A stretch of DNA of 64,000 bases from contig NC_081333.1 in NCBI RefSeq assembly GCF_022539665.2, positions 2,728,001 to 2,792,000 on the forward strand, in the 5' to 3' direction. A program made the position numbers and the translations under genes. Positions 50,301-61,312 of this stretch are shown piece after piece. The DNA is from Daphnia carinata (lineage: Eukaryota; Arthropoda; Branchiopoda; Diplostraca; Daphniidae). The notes under the pieces were generated by a model. The model saw nothing but the letters and a program-made list of their open reading frames with translations, had not been told where the DNA came from and did no database searches. Each line of letters opens with the position of its first letter. Within the stretch, counting starts at the first letter, position 1.

Positions 50301-50526
50301 TAATGCTTTTCCATTGCCGGTGCCATGTTCTGAACGCCAATCTATTCACTTCAATCAATTTATTTTTAAAAAAAGTGTTAACGCTACTTTTGAAAATGGG
50401 AAGATGCTTGAGAAACTAAATGAATGGCAACATGAATGAAGTTCCACCACGGACGTTGTTAAGCAAACTTGAAAAAATGAAGAAAAAAATCATTGAATTT
50501 AATATACGTCGGATCCGGATATCAAA
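47348..50526. other. Unresolved 3.2 kb interval
   Basis: Minus-strand stretches with splice-like edges occur here: 48212-48130 (KPLRSTEQEQREGTGSTDIN between gtgtag and gtagat), 48364-48326 (IDHASSKQADLNC) and a piece near 48690-48650 containing CFALLQGLQQNWVYR. Their phases do not join in the combinations I tried. A small minus-strand gene may exist, but I cannot give a reliable model. The plus-strand frames here have no supporting features. Confidence 0.3.
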
Positions 50527-53500
50527 TCACTTGCGCTGTTCTTTGCGCCGGCTCAACGACTCCAACGCTTTCTCTCGCAGCTGTCTCTCCAAAGCCTCTG
50601 CTTCCGCCGACGGCGTGACTATGCCATCCTAGTCCAATTGTTGAGAAAAGACACTCAGATAAAATTATATGCCCGTCGAACTAAAACAAAACTTTTGAAA
50701 TTAAATCTAAGATGGAAAAGGAAAGCTACTTAAAAATGCATCAAAGATGTTTTTTCTAAAGTGCCTTTCGTTTCAAAATGCCTCTTTTTTCTCCCATTAA
50801 ATTACTCTGAGCTTAAATAATTATTCAAACCCAAATTGACTCACCTCTGACTCCTCGTCAGAATCGTGGCGCCTCTTCGACTTGCTCTTTTTAGACTTCT
50901 TCTTCTTTTCCTTCTTCCTCTTCTCCTTCTTCTTCTTTTCTTTTTTACTTTTCTTTTTCTTCCTTCTCTCTTCTTCCTCAGAATCACCAGATTCCTGAAA
51001 TTTACACAAATTGGTAAACTAAACTATTAAAGGTTTGCCAATCGATATCACCTCTGAAGATTCAGAAGAGGTATCCTTCCTTTTCTTTTTCTCCTTCTTG
51101 CGTTTCTTCTTATCTGGAGTCGACTCAACGCTCGAAGATTCTCCAGATTCGGATTCTTCTATTTCTGATTCCTCAGATCCTGACGATGACTTCCTCTTCT
51201 TCTAAAGCAGACGCCATGAAACGGGACATAAAACAATTATTTAATAAATACGCAACTTTTTACAATAACATTAAAACTGTACCTTTTTGATTGGCGAAGG
51301 GGATGGCTTGCGCTTCTTCAAACTTTTTCCCACAGGAGATTGGTCTCTTTCAACTTCTTTGCGTTTATCACTTTTTAAATCACGCTTCGCCTCTGCTACT
51401 GGGCTCTCAGAATGCGCACGACCCCTAAAACGTAATAACAGTTAAAAAAGATTGAATACACATTCTTAGCTTGCTCTTTTCTTACTTCAAACGCGATTCA
51501 CTCTCCTTTCTAAACGGTGATGGAGTGCGTGACAGACTGCGACTTCCACGGCCAGAGCCACCCCTCCTTTTTTCAATAGTTCCAGTTAAAACTTTGCATA
51601 AAATAACAAGATGTTGCAATATTACCCTCTACTGCCACGAAGTCCACCAGCTGTTGGCCTTTCTTTTTCACGTTCCCTTTCACGACCTTTATCGCGAGCA
51701 GGAAGCCGTTCACGCTCCTTTTCCCGATCACGACTCTTATCGACTTGGCGATCTGGCATTCCCCGGTCGCGATCTGGAATTCCCCTATCGCGCTCTGGCA
51801 CTCCACGGCCACGATCGACGCCGCGTTGTGCACGGCGTTGTGCTTCTGGCGATGAACTTTGGTGCCCTCGATAGTTGCGTTTGTTCTGGACACTGTCGCT
51901 TTTACGTTGGACTAGATTTGATTCATTTAAATGCGGATGTTAATAGAATATCGTTTACTGCGTTTGTGTCAATTTAACTTACTGGGGGAGGCAGAACGAG
52001 ATGACGAAGAAGAGGAACTGCGTGATGAAGAAGACTTGGAAGATACAGATGGCGAACGGCGTTTAGAAGGTGCAGCAACAATAGCAAGGGATGAAGTATC
52101 CTGTCCTGCCATTTGCATCAACTTCGCCTACGAAGACAACGTATATGAGAATTGTGAGTTATTTTCTCCGATTTTTGTCTTATTTATATGATGTGTAACA
52201 CAAAAATTGATTGCGTTCTCATTTACCTGTAAACCAGAGACAGCAGCAGGCTTCTTTTCAACATACGCGCTATCTTTCTTAGGTTCGGGTGATCGACGCG
52301 GACGTTCTTTGTCACGGCGATCGGGAGATCTATGGCGGACAGGCGACTTCCTAACCGGTGAACGACGTGGTGAAGGACGACGAGGAGAATGGTTACGAAC
52401 AGGTGAACGCCGTGGCGATCTACGAATAGGAGATCTTCGTGCAGGCGATCTTCGAACAGGAGACCTCCGCGCTGGGGATCTTCTTACAGGTGAACGACGA
52501 GCAGGCGATCGTCTTGCGGGTGAACGACGAACAGGTGAGCGTCGAACAGGAGAGCGTCGGGCAGGTGAACGACGAACAGGTGAACGACGAGGGGAGCGGC
52601 GCGGAGACCTCCGTGCAGGCGATCTGGCAGGTGAACGACGACGAGGTGGTGGCGACGTCTTATTTCGGTTCGGAGACCGACGTTCTAGTGAAGGACGTCG
52701 ACCATCACGACGAGGTGGAGAACGAGGATTATCTTCTTTTTTGATCACCCTATCCTTGTTTGGACTACGGCTTCTATCTTTGGAAGTTTTCTTATCATTT
52801 CGTTCATTGCGTTCCTTGTCTCGGTCAGCTCGTCTATCACGATCAGCCTTTTTAATTGCCTCTTGGATCCGATCTTGTTCTTCCTGCAAAATTTCGAATA
52901 CATGTTAAAAACACCAACAATTGAAAAGCAATTAAGTTCTATACTTTTCGCAGTTTGATCTCTTCTTTCTTTTGAGCCATAAAGACTTCGGGAATGCCAG
53001 CAGATGACTCTTGGGCAGAAAGGAGAAGATCCCACAGTTCAGACATCAAGATCCTGGCGTTCTTGCCATTGAGGAATCCGGTCAAGTTGATTTGCATGCG
53101 ACGAGGATCCGGATTCTGTGGATGTACATAAACGGAAAAAGACAAACATTCGAAAAATCAAACATCTGGGAGGAAAACACAGTTACATGAGATAAACATA
53201 AGAAAAATGGATAAGGTTTTGAAGTTTCAGTATTATCTCGGCGCATCACACGAGCAATACCTTACAGGGTTTGCTCTCAAAAAGGATTAGCTGTACGAAG
53301 TTTTTTTGTTTTTTTTTTGTATTTTTCTTGCCTTGGAGTCGGCCAGAGTGATAACCGAAAAAATCAAACATTTTCAACCCAGGCGCGTTGAAAGATGGCG
53401 GATTCTCAAATATGAACGGAGTTTCCCATCCGTCCAAATGCGAAGACTTGACACAGTCAAATAGAACAATCGGAACGGCACAGGAGTTTTCCTGTCGACT

Positions 53501-54941
53501 GTACCGCCTGCTCTTGTGCTGTGATCTAGTCCTGTCGGCTAACCACAACAGTCCTAACGTAGATTACGAAGACGAATGGATGCTGCTCGGAAAAGGGAAG
53601 TTCGGATGTTCTAGGCAAGTCTAGAGGAGGCAGCCACGAAGCGAACGGCACAGGAGTCATCCTGTCGACTGTACCGTCCTGCTTTTGTGCTACAGGTATA
53701 AGTACCGTTCCATAAACGTATTCGTATCAGCTGGCTGCGACAAGCCCGCCTTCCAAAAGCAACCGCACAGGAGTTTCCCTGTGGTCGACTGAGCGGTTGT
53801 CGGCAATAACTGGGAGACAAGCATCGGCTGGAAAGACGGTCGTCCTTCCATTGCACTGAGATGGGCAATTCCAGATTTGCCCCTACGGTTCTTGGAGTTT
53901 ACTGTGCTGCATTCCATCATTTCGCAGGAGTCATCCCAACAATAGTCGACTGCGAAATGTTGGAAATTGCAGTTCCTAGCGTAGCCGCACGACTATGGTA
54001 TTGAAGGCGTGACGACTTGGTCATCCAAATTTTGAACAGCAAAAAGATGGACCAAGTTGAGGACCTCGAAATAGGGCCATCCTTGTCTCCAACATGTCAC
54101 AGCAGTTGGTACTTGCAACACGATAGCAAGAAGACTTTGATGCATTTCCAAGCCGACTTAACTCCATATTAAGTCTTCATAATGCAGGACCCAAAATTGT
54201 ACAAAATATTCAGATGGGCACACCACACAAAAATGAAGTGCCATCTGGATGGTCAACACAATTGGGTTATCATTCATTGTTAAGGCATTAGATGCCAGAC
54301 ACAAAGCAAGCTGTTCAATCATTCTTGGCTATTTCTGCCATTTCATAAAAACATTGGATATCGATAACAAAAAACTTACATTATTAAAACAAGATACATT
54401 ATCCAAATGAGAATGATTGTTGATGAACTAGAACTGCTATATGCCTAGACACTACAACTACACAAGAATGAAAGATCAGTGTGTTACCTTGTCAGCTTCA
54501 AGCTGATTAAAAACATATTCCACCAACACGTCATCTTCAATGCCACCCATAAGCTCTGTAATTTTGGTTGTGATCCATGGTTTGATTGTTTCCAGTTTCA
54601 CTTTACTCATATCAACCTGCCATCATCAACATACAAATGAAAAGGAAGCTACACAAACTGTAAGATGATTTTTTTTTTTTACTTTTTTTGTAACATTGTC
54701 AGCAAACTTAATTGTTTTCAGCAACTTCTTTTCTTTGTCGCTGAAACGATTGTCTTGCTCGGTTGAGGTGCCCTAAATGAAAGATTTTAGATATAATAAG
54801 GACAAAAACACAAAAATAAAGAAATTGAAATAGAGCGACAATGTTGGTAACCATTTTTCACTGGCGACCCTAATGTACATAAATATGTATGTAATCAAAG
54901 GACTGTAATCAACTTACTCTAAAGAAACCAGCATCAGTCAT
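50527..54941 (-). CDS. Srrm1: SRRM1/SRm160 splicing coactivator (PWI domain, RS repeats)
   Basis: Nuclear splicing and 3'-end processing coactivator. Twelve minus-strand exons: 54941-54918, 54772-54683, 54616-54488, 53115-52945, 52883-52227, 52127-51983, 51911-51626, 51566-51486, 51424-51283, 51201-51052, 50994-50845 and 50628-50527 (TGA), 708 aa. It opens with the family signature MTDAGFFRGTS. The PWI nucleic-acid-binding domain lies at about residues 25-138, with KPWI and MQINLTGFLNGKNA. Exon 5 encodes a long run of RRSP-type hexapeptides (RRSPARRSPVRRSPVRRSPA style). Later exons are Ser-, Arg- and Asp-rich, and exon 11 is a nearly pure Lys/Glu tract. The C-terminus is a predicted helix (AEALERQLREKALESLSRRK). 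The third intron (1372 bp) carries a four-copy hairpin motif. A possible 5' UTR exon lies at 55125-55052, and the UTR runs from 54980 to the ATG. Confidence 0.94.
53475..53506 (-). other. Intronic hairpin motif, copy A
   Basis: On the + strand the inner hairpin is ACAGGA-GTTT-TCCTGT followed by CGACTGT. The flanks CGG and CCG pair, with one C/A mismatch in the outer stem. On the SRRM1 transcript strand the conserved parts read CAGTCGAC and ACTCCTG. Confidence 0.5.
53645..53677 (-). other. Intronic hairpin motif, copy B
   Basis: The outer stem ACGG/CCGT encloses the hairpin ACAGGA-GTCA-TCCTGT and the conserved GTCGACTG (plus-strand notation). It is the closest relative of copy A and lies 170 bp from it. 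Confidence 0.5.
53760..53799 (-). other. Intronic hairpin motif, copy C
   Basis: A 7-bp outer stem CAACCGC/GCGGTTG encloses CACAGG-AGTTTC-CCTGTG and then GTCGACTG. Both stems differ in sequence from copies A and B but still pair. Confidence 0.5.
53918..53959 (-). other. Intronic hairpin motif, copy D
   Basis: A 9-bp perfect outer stem CATTTCGCA/TGCGAAATG encloses the conserved GGAGTCATCC and AGTCGACT. The inner stem is shorter than in the other copies. Confidence 0.5.
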
Positions 54942-55051
54942 TTTTGAAGTCCAAAGGAAAGACCTCAAATTGAGGTAGTTCTATAAAAGTAAAATGTTGT
55001 AGAATGAAGCCGGATTGGTTCTCAAACTTCAATTCCTAATGGAGGGCTTAC

Positions 55052-55125
55052 TGTATGAGCATCAAAGAAGCGGAGAGCGCATAGTTGCCAAACAAGTTTA
55101 TCAAACAACGACTGCGCTGGCCGCT
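55052..55125 (-). other. Possible non-coding 5' exon of SRRM1
   Basis: This segment is bounded by an acceptor-like ttgccag and a donor gtaagc, and would join the acceptor (tatag) before 54980. It contains stop codons relative to the SRRM1 ATG, so it would be untranslated. Confidence 0.35.
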
Positions 55126-56246
55126 GGCAAAAATGTGAAATAAAAAATCTGATATGTACTTTTTTCTTTTCACTATTTATTTTTTTAAAAGTTTATTTTA
55201 TTTTATAACAAAGCAAAGGACGGCAAATTGGTTTGGCGTAACCAATATACAATTTGCAGAATTACTAACACAAACCACTCTAGTTCTGCTGCCAATGTGC
55301 CGTCCGAGTGGCACTATTCAATAGAAAAGAAATGGGTTAAAAAGAAAACAAATTGCAAAGAACCTGTTGTTTTCAGATTGGGCAGTGTAATATGGTCACT
55401 GCATAAAGTGGACTAGACTGTGCTGAACTCACTGCTTTGTAACTGTGCATTTAGACACACACAGTGTAACTTTGTCCCAAAGGGCTTTTTTTTTTGTCTG
55501 TGTATACGATAAGCATCACAGGTATAAATCAACCACAGACAGAAATGGTCAAAAAATGAAATTTAAAAAAAGAGGTTTTCTTCAAACAAGTTGTTGTTGG
55601 CCTTTTAAGCTGGCATGCGCGCACCTTTTACGTGACCGCTGAGCTATAAGAAGAAAAACACATCGCGGTGCAGGTAAGCCGTCTCTTCCTTCAAATCCCT
55701 CACGTCTACCAGAAAGGAAAGAAATAAATTAGCAGCAAAGGAAGAGCCCCAAAGGTATATATATAATAATAATAAAAAAGGTGTATAGAGGGAAAGAATG
55801 TGAGTGGAAGAAGAAGAAGCAAAAGGCCTGGAGCTAAAGGCAACAAACTGTGTGCAGAGAGAAGAAAAAAAAACCTGGTTGGATGGAATTGACTAGAGGG
55901 GAGAATGCGATAGAAAAAAAAAAGAAGTCGGGTTCTTCTCCTGAGAGTTTTTCAAGGTGTGCAGCAGTGCCTGTGCCAGTGGGTATTGGCGGAGGCCATG
56001 GAACAGAAGCAGAAAACCAGGCCTCGCTTCCAACCAGGCCTGCTGCTGCTGGATCCATTGATTTTCTCTCCTGAACCTACCTATTTTCACCTTACTTCAT
56101 TCAACTGTGTCACACAACGACAATTGTGAACTGTGTTGTGTTAATTATTCAATAAGTGATTAGCGCAACAAAAAAGATATTGAAATTTTGGGAAGAAATT
56201 TGACAGTGTTTAATCTACCCACTACCTGTGCTGCTCCACCTGAGTC
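55126..56246. other. Intergenic region between SRRM1 and Dlish (divergent)
   Basis: This is the shared upstream region of two divergently transcribed genes. A plus-strand frame (55850-56074) rich in Lys and Gly/Ala lies just upstream of the Dlish start; it may be 5' UTR. No gene is supported. Confidence 0.45.
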
Positions 56247-59200
56247 ATGGCTTTCTTGTGCCCCGTGAGGATACGCCGAGGCAAAAAGAAAAAAGGTAAA
56301 TACGTTCCCCAAAAACTTGCATCTGTTCGTGTCTGGAAAAGAGAGTGTTGGTGGAGGTGAACTAGATACGTAGGTTTCCATTGTTCCAAGTCGTGTCGTT
56401 CGAATTTTTCTGGTATACCTCTTTAAACTAAAAAAAAAATGAGACCACATAAGCTTTGTCGTGCATATTGGAGGCATGAAAGGAAGCGTCGTTTTCGTTT
56501 CCTTTCTTTAGGTTAGGATTTTCACACACCCGAAGAAAAGATAGACATTTTAAACTACCAAGTTGAAGACGATGCCTGGAGCTATGCAAACTTTTTTGCC
56601 GAATTCCTTTCGTCTTCTCTATTGTCTTTTTTCTCTGCGTATTGAGATGCTGAACTTCAAATATTGTGGGGGTTGTTTTTTGATCCTCCCACCTACTAAA
56701 AAAATCACAGCAGATGTTCAACGTTTTTTTTTCTTAGTTAAAATAAATGTTTCAGACAGAAATTTGAACAATAGACTAACCATAAGAGAATAGGTAAAAT
56801 GGCACAGGAAACAGAATCTCTCTTTTCTTAATTGTGGTTTTGTATCCACATGAATACATCACCGTCCAAGATTCAGTTGCGTCGTGTTCTCCCAGTTAAT
56901 CGCCATGTTGGTTTCCATGTCAGTCAAGATTTTGTAATATTATTAACCAATCTTTTTTCGGTAAAAGAAATCATGTCAAGTCAGTTGTTCCGAAGATCGG
57001 TTTTCAGTATGACAAAAAAAAAGATTGTCAAACTAAGAAACTCGGCGAGTGCACACCAAACTTGGCTGAATGAAGATAACACACACACACGTAAAAAGTT
57101 TTTAAAAAAATAAACAAAAAACAAACAAACAAGTAGAATGTGATTTTAAAGTTACGAGCTGCCAACACGATCGCATGTCAAACGTTCGTGACTAGCAGGC
57201 ATTCCAAATCCGTTAACGAACCCCCTCAAGTATGAGTCTGAACATGTCACGTGTTAGCGTTCGAAAGAAAAATTCACTGGTTTTGCTGCATCGCCAACAG
57301 CGTGGGTACGATGGAAACAAATTTTCATGATAATAAGACAGTTGAAAAAAAATCCACGATTTTTTAAAACATAATTTCGATGCTATTTTTTTTTAGCTGG
57401 TAAATTTACTTCATCGGTCAAACGAATCCGCAGAATACTGTAAATTTTGAGAAATCTGGCGACACGATCAGAAGTCAACGAACCAAAAAAATTTCTTTTT
57501 CTCCATTTTGCGGTCACGATTCTTTCATTTTTTTGCTTGTTTTCTTTTTTATGAGAATTTTATTCAATGCAATGTATTCGGTTACTTGCTTTCTTTATCA
57601 AACGAGAAATTGATTACTACTTAGACGATGGGTGTTTCATGTTTTCGAAGTTCTTGGATGCCGACAGCGAATGACACAGACGACGATCAGACTTTTTAGG
57701 TAGATAAATTTTCCTTTGATTTCTGTTGGCTTCTCATGACATTAGGAAATCCAGGCGTATCGTCTTTTCTTATCTTTTAATAAATAAGCTTTCGATTCAT
57801 CCTCTTCGCATTGAGAATAGCGTGACTGATTATGATCAAAACACGAGAGAGGACTCGTGTTTTCACCATAGAATCGATTTTCCTGGTTTCTCCTACTTGC
57901 GGCTAGAAAGAACATAAGCACGCAGTATTCTTCCACGCCTTACCGATTCGCTGGCTGCTGCATTTGGTCATTAGAGATGCAGATTCGAATTTAATAAATA
58001 ATAAGCAACTAGAGAGATAAACACTCAAAAAGAGTATTCGTATATATAGTATTCGAAAAACGTAGTACTCCCGACGTCCAACAAGTTTTTCCTGGATTTC
58101 ACACGCTTTTCGAATTACACACTGTGAGAACGGGAAAAAAAAACAACTGGGAATTAGTTTTTTTTAAGTACACGTAGCGGAGATGATGCTAAATGAATTT
58201 TTACAGTTACAACAGAAATTTTCTTGTCTTCCCACGTACGAAAAAAGAATATAAAATTGTATGTACCTATTGTACAACATGATGTATCACGTCGAGATGT
58301 CATTCTCCATCTTGTGCGTTGTATCAATAATAACGGAGCATGGCATGTACACGTTTGGTCATAACATTTTCTTCATTTTTTTTCGACAGCCGATGATAAA
58401 GACACGATCAGGCCACCAGGTATGGGTCGAATTACTGGCAGTGCTTCCATCGAGACCCTCGTCCGCGTTGGCATTGAAAAGGAGAACGGCCTGTCACCCG
58501 ACAGTAAAATGATCGTTTTGCACGACTTCACGCCTTGCGTGGATGATGAACTAGAAGTAAAACAAGGCAACGTAAGTCTTTCATACATACACATGTTTTC
58601 CCTTTTGTGCAGCAATGATGACTCCATGTGTTTTTGCAGGTTGTGAACGTGTTGTACCAGGAGAACGACTGGGTCTATGTAATAGGCGAAGATCAACGAG
58701 AAGGCTTCATTCCGCACTCGTACTGCGCTCCGTATACACCGCACCTTGGCGAAATGACGTTAACTGTCAAGAAGAAGCTGCCAAGAGATCTGGGCATTCC
58801 CAACGCGACAGACATTAACAACAGCTCCAGCACAGGTGGTCCAGGAGGGGGTGGAACGAGTGCTGGGGTCAGCGGAACGAATGGTGGAGGCGAAAACAAT
58901 AATCAACATAATACGACTATCAATAGTACCCGTAAGTTCTTCCTGCGTAAAAAAAAATGTTGGCACATCCAATAAAATATTTTGCTAGGCTCGTCTTTCT
59001 TCCCACCGGGAACGTTGGCATTGGGTGATGGTTCTGATAATGAGAGCTACGGTACAAAGTCTTTAATGCCGGCAAATAGTCCTCAAAGTATGCACCAGCA
59101 ACCACAACAACAACCCAGTCGTCACGTCCAATCCAGTTCCACTCAAAGTCTGAATTCACAACTTTCACATCCAGACATTCATCCGTTCTTCAAGGTAACT

Positions 59201-59932
59201 ACCTATCCATTGAGTTGTCAAAATCTTAAATTTAATCACTTACTGACAAGCGCAGGATCCATCTGGAAGATACATTGTATTGTATACGTTCATAGCCCGA
59301 GATGAAAATGATGTCAGCGTTGAACGCGGTGAATTCGTGACCGTTTTAAATCGTGAAGACCCCGATTGGTATTGGGTGGTACGCAGTGACGGACAAGAAG
59401 GTTTCGTTCCCAGCGCATTTGTCTATCCAGCTGAAGCCATACAGAGTACGTGTTCGTTTGTTTTTCTTTTCTTTCCAGAAGACCAGTTTTTCTCGTTTCT
59501 TCTACTGTCTGTGTTTTTCTACAGTGAATATTAATGACACTGTTTTCAATGTAATAGGTCACGTAACTCAGGCGTGTGGTAGTCCAGTGCCAGCCATGAG
59601 TAATATAAATAACAGCAATAATATGCCAACATCGCCAACGGGGTCGGATGACATGCGGTACCATGGAACCGAACTAGTAATGCTCTACGATTACAAAGTG
59701 AGTATATATAGATTTTTAAAAATAGAATTGTTGAGTACCTTTATTTATTTTCTGATTGCAAAATTAGGCACAAGCTCCAGACGATTTGTCGGTGCGTAGA
59801 GGTGATTGGGTCTACGCCGATCTGAACAATCAAACGGTCGACGGCTGGCTCTGGGCCTTCGCTCCCAAGTCGCGCAAATACGGCTTCATCCCCAAAGCAT
59901 ACGCCCGTCCACCAGCCATGACTAGCCTGTAA
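56247..59932 (+). CDS. Dlish: Dlish-like adaptor with three SH3 domains
   Basis: SH3 adaptor resembling Drosophila Dlish (Dachs ligand with SH3s, also called Vamana), which links Fat/Dachsous signalling to the myosin Dachs at the cell membrane. Seven exons in frame: 56247-56295, 58390-58571, 58640-58931, 58989-59194, 59256-59445, 59558-59697 and 59768-59932 (TAA), 407 aa. The short basic first exon reads MAFLCPVRIRRGKKKK. SH3-1 is at about 57-112 (VLHDFTPCVDDELEVKQGN, EGFIPHSYC), SH3-2 at about 249-304 (VLYTFIARDENDVSVERG, EGFVPSAFV) and SH3-3 at about 345-402 (MLYDYKAQAPDDLSVRRGDW, GFIPKAYARPP). The linkers are Asn-, Gly- and Gln-rich. The first intron is 2.1 kb, and all others are 60-110 bp. 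Confidence 0.88.
56296..58389 (+). other. First intron of the Dlish-like gene
   Basis: A 2.1 kb AT-rich intron, donor after 56295 and acceptor cgacag at 58384-58389. Open frames within it lack domains and are treated as chance. A first intron of this size may hold regulatory sequence. Confidence 0.6.
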
Positions 59933-60282
59933 AATACAGACAACAATGACAAAAAATACTCTTTTTTTTATGTATTATCCCCTTTGTTGTTGCTTCCAAT
60001 TATTCTTTTTATGAGAACTGCAATCCTTTTATTTAAAAAGAAAAGGTAAATGTTACTGGTGTTCCTTTTGTGGAAGATTAGAAATCATTCCATGAAGAAA
60101 GAAAAAAAAATGTACATATTGTGTTACATGCTGATTCCGTCTCACTAATATCTTGTGCACTTGTACAGCCACGATTAACTGGATTTATTATTAAAACAAG
60201 AATGGAATGGTTATGAAACAAAACTGAATCAAACTGTATTTACTATAGTTGTTATGTCGACCAAAATACTTGGGATCAATAT

Positions 60283-61312
60283 TCAATTTCTCAAGCCTAG
60301 TTGTTTTTCTTCTTCTTCGATCCATTTTTCTAGTTCTGCTTTTTCCTTCGCAAACTTAACTTTTTCTTTCTCGAGTTCCTCCTTGTACGCTTCGAGACGC
60401 TCATTGCGCATTCGCTCACAGTACATTGTCGTTAATTTCATGATGGAACCTTTCCTGGTGACCGGAACGATGGTCCTTAAACAAGCAAAAAAAAAACCAT
60501 TACAAGTCAATCAAATTTTTTAAAAATTACAGCTTTACGGAGTAATTACTCGGGATGTGGATGATAGACGAGGTCAAGTTTTTCCAGCAGCCATTCAAAT
60601 CGTTTGTAATCAGCTTTCCTAAGGTGTTTTAGGAGGGAATTTCGACATTCGATATTCTCTTTGCAGATGACCCGAGACATGACGTCTCTCTTGCAAGTTT
60701 TCGTATGGCGCTGTTGATTTCGGATTTTGATTGTAAGGCAAGCAACTATAAAGAGATCCACTTTTCAGTCAAGTAGGGGTATGAATTGGTTGTCTTAGTT
60801 ATCAACTTACTTGCAGATTCTAGAGATGCACAATCAAACGTATGCCTCTGAATGTTTCCAAGCACGTCATGCTTAATGACCTGAACTTGCTTGCTCAGTG
60901 GAGCAAATTCAAGGGAAGTTACTTTTTTAACATCAGAAGAGATACTGAATGATTACAACATAATTACTGATGTTAAGAGTAACAAAGAAAACACTATGAG
61001 AATCATTACTCTTTACGGTCTGTGAACTGAGCTTCCGGCTTGTTTCGTGAAAATTTAAATTGAGGACGTCTTAAATCCAATTTGGGCATTTCTCCTCTGT
61101 CTCCACTTTTTGAAGGGTCTAGGCAAGAAACCTTTGGTGGTGGAATCCATTCTATATTGATTTCTTTGTACGTCCTCATCTGTACAATTGCTACAATGGT
61201 GCAATTACAATTAATGCCTTGATTAGGGGTTGAGCTTCGAAAACAAGTTTTCATTACCTAATATTTTTGGGCACATCAGAGAACTATGTTTGTGAACAAT
61301 TGCATCAACCAT
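60283..61312 (-). CDS. mRpS15: Mitochondrial ribosomal protein S15 (uS15m)
   Basis: Small-subunit mitoribosomal protein that binds 12S rRNA. Five minus-strand exons: 61312-61258, 61190-61010, 60944-60811, 60745-60550 and 60475-60283 (TGA), 252 aa. The S15 core is RNSLLKHLRKADYKRFEWLL followed by EKLDLVYHP, about residues 155-190. The N-terminal 120 residues are a mitochondrial extension with little similarity to bacterial S15. The C-terminus is a long charged helix (LEAYKEELEKEKVKFAKEKA), typical of animal mitochondrial S15. The ATG at 61312 was chosen because it opens the only frame that splices to the conserved part. Confidence 0.88.

Noticed and set aside
52207-52908. 233-codon open frame on the plus strand, rich in GERRTGD repeats
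   Set aside because: It is the exact antisense of the RRSP-repeat exon of SRRM1, and its openness follows from the codon pattern of the repeat.
53475-53959. Hammerhead ribozyme in the SRRM1 intron motif
   Set aside because: The CTGATGA and GAAA core segments required for a hammerhead are absent.
55052-55125. In-frame N-terminal extension of SRRM1 through an upstream exon
   Set aside because: A first reading looked open, but after recounting the bases the frame joined to the SRRM1 ATG contains stop codons, so the exon can only be untranslated.
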